Part shown: one piece after another, positions 14,522 through 20,278 of the stretch | How positions within the stretch are numbered: position 1 is the first letter of the stretch | How the letters are laid out: each line of letters starts with the position of its first letter | Origin: a virus | DNA length: 20,278 nt | Strand: one strand, 5' to 3' | IMG/VR virus record: IMGVR_UViG_3300025118_004681 | Location: 1-20,278 of that record | The notes under the pieces: model-generated | Told to the model about the DNA's origin: nothing | Database searches by the model: none | Seen by the model: only the letters and a program-made list of their open reading frames with translations | Translations under genes and position numbers: made by a program

Positions 14522-14545
14522 AAAATAAACTATAATAAAAATACT
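14522..14545 (+). promoter_or_regulatory. Promoter-like motif AAAATAAACTA with TATAAT before the holin gene
   Basis: AAAATAAACTA (14522-14532) begins 24 bases before ATG 14546, the same motif and spacing as at 5286-5310. TATAAT (14531-14536) lies 9 bases before the ATG, close enough for a very short or absent leader. It follows a hairpin and has no Shine-Dalgarno. It probably starts a lysis transcript. Confidence 0.55.
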
Positions 14546-14761
14546 ATGGCTACTAAAAATAATAATAATGTTAAACCGGGCTGGAAAAGCACCGAGTTTT
14601 GGGTAACACTTTCCGTGACTTTAGCATCTTTGGCTTGGGGCGCGGGTATCGTGGACCCAGAGGGCGGCTCCAACGCGGATAAGGTTTTTGGATTCATCTG
14701 TTCTGCAGCCGCAGCTTTGGGGTACACCATCTCCAGAGGTCTCGCAAAGAAACAGGGCTAA
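14546..14761 (+). CDS. Phage holin-like protein
   Basis: 71 residues with a polar, asparagine- and lysine-bearing start and the segment GWKSTEFWVTLSVTLASLAW (12-31), whose hydrophobic stretch about 18-36 is the first membrane helix. The second is about 46-63 (KVFGFICSAAAALGYTIS), and the protein ends in a basic tail. Two membrane helices and a W-K-S-x-E-F-W entry are common in small marine phage holins. It would collect in the inner membrane and open it at the end of infection. No endolysin gene is seen in the window. The next gene begins 3 bases after its stop. Confidence 0.65.
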   Translation: MATKNNNNVKPGWKSTEFWVTLSVTLASLAWGAGIVDPEGGSNADKVFGFICSAAAALGYTISRGLAKKQG

Positions 14762-14764
14762 ACG

Positions 14765-14953
14765 ATGGCGTGGATATCTGCGTTATTCAAAGCTCTTTTA
14801 GAGTGGTTATCTGCCGAGGTAAAAAAAGATACCAAGGCGGCTGACGCAGATACCACGCCCAAAAGCCTTAAAGACAAATGGCGCAAACGCATAGAAGAGC
14901 AAGAAGCCAAATCAAAGAAAAAAAATGAAGAAGATATTTCTACTAGCAACTAG
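14765..14953 (+). CDS. Small Rz-like (inner spanin-like) protein
   Basis: 62 residues. The N-terminal segment AWISALFKALLEWLSAEV (2-19) is hydrophobic to amphipathic and could anchor the protein in the membrane. The rest is charged and helical (SLKDKWRKRIEEQEAK, about 34-49). Its 3' end overlaps the start of the lipoprotein gene by 29 bases in another frame, the Rz/Rz1 arrangement of two-component spanins, which fuse inner and outer membranes at lysis. This gene is a better Rz candidate by position than the one at 14219, although the membrane segment is short. A host with an outer membrane would be implied. Confidence 0.5.
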   Translation: MAWISALFKALLEWLSAEVKKDTKAADADTTPKSLKDKWRKRIEEQEAKSKKKNEEDISTSN

Positions 14954-15143
14954 CTGTGCACTTCTTTTAGGATGCGGCTCTACTCGCGTAGTTTTCGTAG
15001 ACACTCAATCTAACCTAGTTAGAATTGGCCCGAATTTTCCCGCCGGGAAGGTGTATGTCCTTAAGAATGGGGAGTGGACTCTTTCCAAAAATAAGCTTAA
15101 ACTCCCTGAGGGGTGGTATGCTGGAGGACTCCCTCAAGACTAA
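14925..15143 (+). CDS. Small outer-membrane lipoprotein, likely outer spanin
   Basis: 72 residues. The signal peptide runs MKKIFLLATSCALLLGC, with lipobox L-L-G-C at 14-17, so mature protein starts at a lipid-modified C17. The mature 55 residues carry FPAGKVYVLKNGEW and a LPEGWYAG motif near the end, a pattern I associate with short lipoproteins of marine phages. The overlap with the Rz-like gene fits an outer-spanin partner (Rz1-like), although proline richness typical of Rz1 is low. It implies a Gram-negative host. Start ATG 14925 is chosen because it gives the complete signal peptide. Confidence 0.7.
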   Translation: MKKIFLLATSCALLLGCGSTRVVFVDTQSNLVRIGPNFPAGKVYVLKNGEWTLSKNKLKLPEGWYAGGLPQD

Positions 15144-15145
15144 AG

Positions 15146-16237
15146 ATGAGCCGCGTCTACTCTTTTAATGATTACAAAATCAAGGTAACCGAAACTCTCA
15201 ACGAGGAAGAGCGTTGGAAAAAAAATAGCTGGGGAAGCTATGATAAGATTTTCAAGGTAATTGAAGGAGAGTCTCCGGGGAAAATAAATTTAAACGAACA
15301 GGTCTGTTTTGGCAACCACCGAAGCGGATGGTCTTACGTGCTAGATACGCTAGCGCCCCTCCATAAGGACGAGGGAATATTTTTCGACTCGTTTATAGAG
15401 AGAAATTTCTCTTGGACTAAAAAAACGAAAACCTATACTGAAGATTGGATAGGGGTACTACATAACCCTCCCTTTACTCCCGATTGGTTTTTTGGATTTA
15501 ATTCTTTAGAAAAAATTATACCGAAACCAGAATTTCAAGAAAGTCTAGAGCGCTGCAGAGGGTTTTTTACGCTTTCTACTGATTTAGCGGAGTATGTGCA
15601 GCAAGAGACCGGAATCCATACTCAACCATTAATTCATCCCACTGAAATACCTGATAAGATTTTTAATTTTGACAAATTTTTAGAGAACAAAGATAAGAAA
15701 ATATTTTTGATAGGATATTGGCTAAGAAACATGCTGAGTCTTTTTCTTTTACCGCTAGACGACTCTTCTGGCTATCGGAAGATGAGGCTGTTACCTTATA
15801 GCGGAGAGAGCCCGATAAAGACGATTAACTATTTTTTAATTAAACAAAAAGAGATTTACGGGAAAGATGTTCCTGCTAAATATAACGACAACACATACGA
15901 TTTAAATAGACTAAGCAATGAAGCTTACGATAATCTTTTTGTGGACAATGTTATGTTTTTAGACCTTTATGCTTCCAGCGCCAATAACGGAGTGATTGAA
16001 GCTATTGCTAGAGCCACACCGACTTTGATCAACAAGCTTCCAGCTACTATAGAATACTTCGGGAAAGATTACCCTTTGTTTTTTGACACTCTTGAGGAAG
16101 CGGCGGCTAAAGCTTTAGATTATGATTTAATTGAAAAAGCGCATCAATATTTACTAACATGCGAAACCAGAAGCAAGCTCGACGGAAATTATTTTAAGAA
16201 TAGCTTGGAGGAAAGCTCGATATACCAATCTCTTTAA
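15146..16237 (+). CDS. Probable glycosyltransferase (GT-B-like)
   Basis: 363 residues from ATG 15146. A longer frame to 15113 would overlap the lipoprotein and adds no conserved residues. The N-terminal half includes VCFGNHRSGWSYVLDTLAPL and DWIGVLHNPPFTPDWF. A middle strand is RGFFTLSTDLAEYVQQETG. The C-terminal half contains DLYASSANNGVIEAIARATP, a segment like the donor-binding region of GT-B glycosyltransferases (GT1/GT4-like, E-A-x-A-x-x-x-P). It begins the second sugar block directly after the lysis genes. Donor and acceptor are unknown, and the family assignment is from overall shape and the E-A-I-A motif. Confidence 0.6.
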   Translation: MSRVYSFNDYKIKVTETLNEEERWKKNSWGSYDKIFKVIEGESPGKINLNEQVCFGNHRSGWSYVLDTLAPLHKDEGIFFDSFIERNFSWTKKTKTYTEDWIGVLHNPPFTPDWFFGFNSLEKIIPKPEFQESLERCRGFFTLSTDLAEYVQQETGIHTQPLIHPTEIPDKIFNFDKFLENKDKKIFLIGYWLRNMLSLFLLPLDDSSGYRKMRLLPYSGESPIKTINYFLIKQKEIYGKDVPAKYNDNTYDLNRLSNEAYDNLFVDNVMFLDLYASSANNGVIEAIARATPTLINKLPATIEYFGKDYPLFFDTLEEAAAKALDYDLIEKAHQYLLTCETRSKLDGNYFKNSLEESSIYQSL

Positions 16238-16240
16238 ATC

Positions 16241-17092
16241 ATGGAAAAGTCTTTGTTAAATAGCTTAGTTGATAACGTTTACGTCTTAAATCTTGAAAAG
16301 GATTTAAATAAATATGATATTTTAAAAAAGAAGTTAGGCCAAAAAGAAATAGATCACCAAAGATTTGTAGGGATTGACGGGTATGAGGGACCCCTTTCCT
16401 TCGAGGCAAGGGAGTACGCGTTTAGGAAATTGATTGATGGATATAGAGACGAGAATCTATATAAATTATTTTTAAGACGGGGAGCAGCGATGCTCGCTAC
16501 CCCAAGCATAGGGGCTTACCGATCTTCTGGAGCAATGGGTTGCGTATTATCGAATATAGAGCTTATTCAGGACGCTCTCGACAATAAATATGAAAAAATA
16601 TTAATTTTTCAAGATGACATTTATTTTCACAAGCGATTTGATGAGATGCTTAACAACGCCGTAGAAACTGTCAAATCCAGCGACGTGTTTTACTTGGGAG
16701 CTAGTGAGTACAATCACGTTTTAAGAAAAAGAAAATGGACGGACCCAAATTGGAATTACGAAAGAGTTCATTACCCCGTGACTAGGGAAACCTGTGGAAT
16801 GTATGGAGTTGTTCTGAGTAAAAAAATGTTCGATCCCTTACTTAAACTCTTAAGCTTTAAATTTTTTCCAGCAGATACATCCGTGGCTTTATTGGCGGCG
16901 GAAATGTTTCCTGATTCTAGCGTAGTAGCTTATCCTAATCTAATAATTCCTGATCAAACCCATAGCCGCACTGCACCGGGCAATAAAACACCCGAAAATA
17001 AACGCGTACACATGCCTTTAAAACAAAATTATACATTAGGAATGGGGTGGGACCTTGATTATTACGAAATAAAGGAAAGGTATTGCGGATGA
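16241..17092 (+). CDS. GT25-family glycosyltransferase
   Basis: 283 residues. NVYVLNLEKDLNKYDILKKK (12-31) and HQRFVGIDGYEG (39-50) are the N-terminal pattern of GT25 (LPS-type) enzymes. GAMGCVLSNIELIQDALDNK (97-116) and the donor/metal site ILIFQDDIYF (120-129, D125-D126) complete it. GT25 members add galactose or glucose to lipooligosaccharide or protein hydroxylysine. Its 3' end overlaps the sulfotransferase by 4 bases (ATGA), so the pair is probably translated together and may act on one glycan. No Shine-Dalgarno is visible at its own start. Confidence 0.82.
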   Translation: MEKSLLNSLVDNVYVLNLEKDLNKYDILKKKLGQKEIDHQRFVGIDGYEGPLSFEAREYAFRKLIDGYRDENLYKLFLRRGAAMLATPSIGAYRSSGAMGCVLSNIELIQDALDNKYEKILIFQDDIYFHKRFDEMLNNAVETVKSSDVFYLGASEYNHVLRKRKWTDPNWNYERVHYPVTRETCGMYGVVLSKKMFDPLLKLLSFKFFPADTSVALLAAEMFPDSSVVAYPNLIIPDQTHSRTAPGNKTPENKRVHMPLKQNYTLGMGWDLDYYEIKERYCG

Positions 17093-17799
17093 TCATTAGT
17101 CACAAAAATAAATTTATTTTTGTACATGTTCCAAAGACGGGAGGAACGAGTATAGCTCACGCTCTTTATCCCTTTCTCGACTTAAGTCAAGATGTAATTT
17201 TAGGGGGTCACCCTAATCACGAATCTGAGGATGACGAAGAAAAGAGGAAGAACGGCGAACTTTACAAGCATAGCTCCGCTACTGAAATAAGAGAAGAAGT
17301 AGGAGAAGAAATATGGCGAAGCTATTACGTATTTGCTTGCGTGCGTAATCCGTATAGCAGAATGGCCTCTCTTTATAATTGGTGGTGGTCAACGGAAAAT
17401 GGAGGCGCATCGAAGAAAGAGGAAACTAGAGGAGTAGGTTTTGAAGAATTTGTATTAAGTAATTACGGTGGGATACTCGCTCGCCCTCAAGTAGAGATGA
17501 TTTGCGAAGAGTCTAAAAAAAATAAAATTCCTTTAGATTTTCGCACTCGGATATTGGTGGATGGGCTCATAAAACAGGAGGAGTTAGGATGCGGCTTCAA
17601 TTACTTATGCGGGCTTTTTGATCTTCCTAAATTAAAATTATTGAAAAAGAATGAAAGTTTGGCAGAAAAAGATTTTAAGTTTCAAAGTCTTTACAATCAG
17701 AATTCATACAACTACGTTACTCAAAGCTTTCAAGGGGATTTATTAACATTCGAATACAGCTTTCCGCCTTTAAAGGACTTTAATGGGGAATACTTCTAA
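17089..17799 (+). CDS. Sulfotransferase (PAPS-dependent family), second copy
   Basis: 236 residues from ATG 17089, which has AAAGGAAAGG about 8 bases upstream. The 5'-phosphosulfate loop KFIFVHVPKTGGTSIAHA (8-25) and the 3'-phosphate site FACVRNPYSRMASLYNWWW (82-100) are both present, and HSSATEIREEVG (61-72) fits the Sulfotransfer_2 type. It differs clearly from the copy at 7464, so the two probably entered separately or diverged long ago and may sulfate different positions. It sits between a GT25 enzyme and a radical SAM protein, overlapping both. It should act in the cytoplasm, with PAPS from the host. Confidence 0.88.
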   Translation: MIISHKNKFIFVHVPKTGGTSIAHALYPFLDLSQDVILGGHPNHESEDDEEKRKNGELYKHSSATEIREEVGEEIWRSYYVFACVRNPYSRMASLYNWWWSTENGGASKKEETRGVGFEEFVLSNYGGILARPQVEMICEESKKNKIPLDFRTRILVDGLIKQEELGCGFNYLCGLFDLPKLKLLKKNESLAEKDFKFQSLYNQNSYNYVTQSFQGDLLTFEYSFPPLKDFNGEYF

Positions 17800-18826
17800 T
17801 AAATTTTGCAATAAGCCATTTGATCATTTCGAGACTCAAGGAAATGGACAAGCCGCTTTATGCTGCCCTTCATGGCTAAAATATTTTACGCCCCCTCTAA
17901 ATAAAAATTATTCCATTAAGGAAGCTTTTAACAATGATGACGTAAAGGAAATAAGAAGAAGTATTCTAGATGGCTCATTTCGCTACTGCAATCACGAGTT
18001 GTGCCCGCATATAAAATCTAATTCGTTACCTCTTAGAGACTCAGTGGAGGACAAGCGCCACCGCGACATTATAGACAACAATATTATAGACGATCTCTCT
18101 CCGGTCTTTTATAATTTATGTCATGATAAATCTTGCAACTTGAGTTGTCCTAGCTGTAGAAAAAAAACTTTTAGCATTACTTCGGGGCCTGCTTACGAAA
18201 GAAGCTCGGAAATTCAAGAGCAGTTAATCGAGGGGATTTTTAATAAGCCTCATGATAGATATTGTCTCATAAGCGTAACTGGGTCAGGAGACCCCTTTGG
18301 ATCAAAAATATTTAGAGATTTTTTATTTAACGTAGACGGCTCCAATTTTCCTAAAGTATTTTTTAATCTCCAGACAAATGGGGTTTTATTTAACGAGAAG
18401 ACTTGGGAAAAAATGTCAAAAATACAAAAAAATATTAATACAGTCATCGTCTCCATAGATGCAGCCACTGAAGACACATACAAAATTACGCGCAGGGGAG
18501 GGCGCTGGGGAAAACTTCAGGAAAATTTAGCTTTTCTTTCTTCGCTAAGGAGGCGAAAAATGATAAATCAATTAAGGTTGGATTTTGTTGTCCAGCAAGC
18601 TAATTACAAAGAAATGATTGATTTCGTTAAGTTAGGGAAACGGTTAGGGGTTGATAAAGTTTACTTTTCTAAAATTATAAATTGGGGAACATTTACTGAA
18701 GAAGAGTATAATCATCATTGCGTATTGAGAGAGGGCCATGTAGAATTTAAGGGGCTTCTTGAGGTTTTGAAAGACGCTATATTTGACGACCCAATCGTTA
18801 ACCTCGGAAACCTTACTGAATTCTAA
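17783..18826 (+). CDS. Radical SAM protein with N-terminal SPASM-like cysteines
   Basis: 347 residues. The radical SAM cluster is C118-x3-C122-x2-C125 in KSCNLSCPSCRKK, followed by SVTGSGDPF, the G-rich SAM-binding strand, and later NLQTNGVLF and VSIDAATEDTY. Before the core lie further cysteines (C9, C27, C28, C69, C74) in a segment typical of SPASM or twitch auxiliary Fe-S domains, here placed at the N-terminus rather than the usual C-terminus. Such enzymes start radical reactions on peptides, sugars or lipids. Neighbours suggest a sugar substrate, for example epimerisation or deoxygenation. It overlaps the sulfotransferase by 17 bases, and AAAGGA serves as its ribosome site. Confidence 0.82.
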   Translation: MGNTSNKFCNKPFDHFETQGNGQAALCCPSWLKYFTPPLNKNYSIKEAFNNDDVKEIRRSILDGSFRYCNHELCPHIKSNSLPLRDSVEDKRHRDIIDNNIIDDLSPVFYNLCHDKSCNLSCPSCRKKTFSITSGPAYERSSEIQEQLIEGIFNKPHDRYCLISVTGSGDPFGSKIFRDFLFNVDGSNFPKVFFNLQTNGVLFNEKTWEKMSKIQKNINTVIVSIDAATEDTYKITRRGGRWGKLQENLAFLSSLRRRKMINQLRLDFVVQQANYKEMIDFVKLGKRLGVDKVYFSKIINWGTFTEEEYNHHCVLREGHVEFKGLLEVLKDAIFDDPIVNLGNLTEF

Positions 18827-18827
18827 G

Positions 18828-20048
18828 ATGAAAATAGCAGTTTGCGTAGTTGGTCAGCCAAGATTTTATAAAAACACAATAGAGTCGTTTAGGCAAGAAT
18901 TTTACGATTTTCCGGGTCACGATGTTGATGTTTTTATGCATTGCTGGAGCGACGTGGGAAACTCGCCAGAAGATGATATTGAAGATCACAACGAGAAGAA
19001 CGAAGTTCAATCTCTAAAAGATGATATTTGGAATACGTATAGCTCCAGTAAAAGCTATTTAAGTTTAGTTGTTGAAGACCCCGAAGAAACCTTTGGATTA
19101 TTTTGTGATTCCCTATCTAATGTTTTAAACACTTTGAGGCTCGATAAGTGGCTAGATGACACAACGGAAGATTGGAGAAAGCATCTTGGCAAAATTCCAA
19201 TAAAAACTGCGCCCGGAGTAAATTCAGATAAAACCTCTATTCGTATATCCACTGGTCGCTCTTTAAGATACTCGACGGGACAATTTTACAGCTTAGGCAA
19301 AGCGATAGAGCTTAAATCATGGCACGAAAAAGAGAATAATTTTAAATATGATCTTGTAATTAAAACTAGAACTGATCTTGTTTTTCGACCTAAAGAGTCG
19401 TACGAAAACGAGGAGGATTACTACAAAGAAAAAGAAGATTATTATTTCCAAGGCCTTAGAAAAAATAAGCGTGGTGTTTTTGGGAAGGGGTTGACGATTT
19501 TAACTGGCTTTCACGAAGAGGGGAAGATGAGAATTGCGCTTGAAAGCTTAGAAATAGAAAAGGGTAAGATAACGAATATAACGCCCGTAAAAGAAGACCC
19601 ATTTAATATGAGTCTTCGCGCAGATAACATCTTAGAGAGTTCGACTCTCCCTGCTTATCCTTGGAGATTTTTTCAGAAAGATTGGCATCTGTTTTCAGAC
19701 TCTGAGTCTGCCGACGCGGGATGGTCCACGTTGCTTTCTTCGTACATGTCTCATATCGCCAGAGACATAAATAGATTTACTAGCGGAAAGGAGATGTACA
19801 TACTCCATGAAGGCGAAAGTATTTACGTCGCATCGGCGCTGTCTAATGACGTTAACCTATACACTATTAAAGGCTCTACAAGGACGTTCAAAGTTGTTAA
19901 TCCAGACCCTAGCAAGAGGAAAGATATTCGTTGTCTAGGAGCAAAAAAAGGTCAAAAGAAAATTCCGGATAGCATTATAAATAACGACACGCCGGAAAAC
20001 ATGTTGAACAGTTTGTTAAAAGTTATTAAAGAAAAATATGAGGACTAG
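18828..20048 (+). CDS. Glycosyltransferase-like protein
   Basis: 406 residues from ATG 18828, one base after the radical SAM stop. A longer frame from 18783 would overlap that gene by 44 bases. The N-terminus KIAVCVVGQPRFYKNTIESF (2-21) is the start of a family of phage and bacterial putative glycosyltransferases with a G-Q-P-R loop. VDVFMHCWSD (33-42) and DLVIKTRTDLVFRP (175-188, with a T-R-T-D acidic site in the DxD position) fit that pattern. The rest is charged and unfamiliar. The gene ends overlapping the next start (ATG 20038). I am fairly sure of the fold type, not of donor or acceptor. Confidence 0.6.
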   Translation: MKIAVCVVGQPRFYKNTIESFRQEFYDFPGHDVDVFMHCWSDVGNSPEDDIEDHNEKNEVQSLKDDIWNTYSSSKSYLSLVVEDPEETFGLFCDSLSNVLNTLRLDKWLDDTTEDWRKHLGKIPIKTAPGVNSDKTSIRISTGRSLRYSTGQFYSLGKAIELKSWHEKENNFKYDLVIKTRTDLVFRPKESYENEEDYYKEKEDYYFQGLRKNKRGVFGKGLTILTGFHEEGKMRIALESLEIEKGKITNITPVKEDPFNMSLRADNILESSTLPAYPWRFFQKDWHLFSDSESADAGWSTLLSSYMSHIARDINRFTSGKEMYILHEGESIYVASALSNDVNLYTIKGSTRTFKVVNPDPSKRKDIRCLGAKKGQKKIPDSIINNDTPENMLNSLLKVIKEKYED

Positions 20049-20278
20049 AGAAGAGATAGAAAAAGAATACGCGAAATGGGGCGGAGAATTCAATACTACT
20101 TTTCACATAGATCGTCTGGCGAAAACTACCCCGTTCTGGAGATACGTTTATCGCCCCATGAAAGGAAAGCCTAACTTAAAATTCTTAGAGATAGGAAGCT
20201 TTGAGGGTCAGTCCGCTATGTGGTTTCTGGAAAAAGTATTAGTTCATGAAACTTCTCAGCTAGTTTGCGTAGACCCGC
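20038..20278 (+). CDS. SAM-dependent methyltransferase, truncated by the window edge
   Basis: ATG 20038 overlaps the end of the preceding gene by 11 bases, and the frame is open to the right edge (80 codons). The segment LKFLEIGSFEGQSAMWFLEK carries motif I (EIGSFEGQS), and LVCVDP follows at the next strand. This layout is like class I methyltransferases of the Methyltransf_24 type, which often modify sugars or small molecules. The N-terminus EKEYAKWGGEFNTTFHIDRL is charged. The C-terminal part is missing from the window. It continues the second modification block. Confidence 0.75.
   Translation, partial: MRTREEIEKEYAKWGGEFNTTFHIDRLAKTTPFWRYVYRPMKGKPNLKFLEIGSFEGQSAMWFLEKVLVHETSQLVCVDP

Noticed and set aside
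15038-15050. CCCGCCGGGAA and the peptide FPAGKV shared between the lipoprotein gene and the left end of the GC-rich insert
   Set aside because: It is only 11 bases, with no wider similarity, and the peptide belongs naturally to the lipoprotein. A common origin cannot be supported without more copies.
15113-15145. Upstream start for the glycosyltransferase
   Set aside because: It would overlap the lipoprotein by 31 bases and adds residues with no similarity to anything. ATG 15146 fits better.
18783-18827. Upstream start for the last glycosyltransferase-like gene
   Set aside because: It would overlap the radical SAM gene by 44 bases. ATG 18828 begins the conserved KIAVCVVGQPR segment.
1-20278. 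tRNA genes, CRISPR arrays, insertion sequences or an attachment site
   Set aside because: I saw no regularly spaced repeats, no transposase or integrase and no cloverleaf-like segment, although tRNA detection by eye is unreliable.

Overview
The window is a stretch of a tailed double-stranded DNA bacteriophage (Caudoviricetes-like). The anchors are a large terminase with ATPase and nuclease motifs, a probable portal protein, a PhoH-like ATPase, and a compact lysis cassette (holin, inner-membrane spanin-like protein, overlapping outer-membrane lipoprotein). The DNA is A/T-rich. Genes are packed almost end to end, often with ATGA or GTGA overlaps, and nearly all lie on the + strand. Most start codons have no clear Shine-Dalgarno sequence. 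The mix of sulfotransferases, glycosyltransferases, PhoH and a tubulin-like protein resembles uncultured aquatic phages, but the host cannot be named from this sequence.

Layout. (1) 1-4293 is a sugar and surface-modification block: the tail of an RmlD-like gene, a cytidylyltransferase-type enzyme, an aspartate/glutamate racemase, a methyltransferase, a LicD-like transferase, a GT2-like glycosyltransferase carrying a GC-rich in-frame insert, and an RmlB-like dTDP-glucose dehydratase. (2) 4303-5112 is phoH. It is followed by the only clear gap (about 197 bases), which holds a small minus-strand ORF and a divergent promoter region. (3) 5310-7462 holds a zinc-ribbon protein, a sigma-factor-like protein and a DNA-binding-like coiled-coil protein. 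(4) 7464-8198 is a sulfotransferase sitting inside the packaging region. (5) 8202-14218 is the packaging and head block: a C2H2 finger plus ERCC4-type nuclease, terminase, portal, and an FtsZ/tubulin-family GTPase. (6) 14219-15143 is the lysis cassette, with a hairpin and a promoter-like motif inside it. (7) 15146-20278 is a second modification block: glycosyltransferase, GT25, a second sulfotransferase, a radical SAM/SPASM protein, a glycosyltransferase-like protein and a truncated methyltransferase.

Working together (inference): the two modification blocks could make and attach an unusual glycan to the virion or host surface, possibly sulfated, methylated, phospho-modified or carrying a D-amino acid. 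The packaging genes cut and load DNA into heads. The tubulin-family protein, encoded with the head genes, could position capsids or DNA. The sigma-like protein may drive the two gap promoters, which share an 11-base motif at exactly the same distance from their start codons.

The observations most worth following up are the tubulin homologue in a late operon, the GC-rich insert at about 2950-3056, the shared promoter motif, the finger-nuclease beside the terminase, and the hidden minus-strand gene at 5104-5274.
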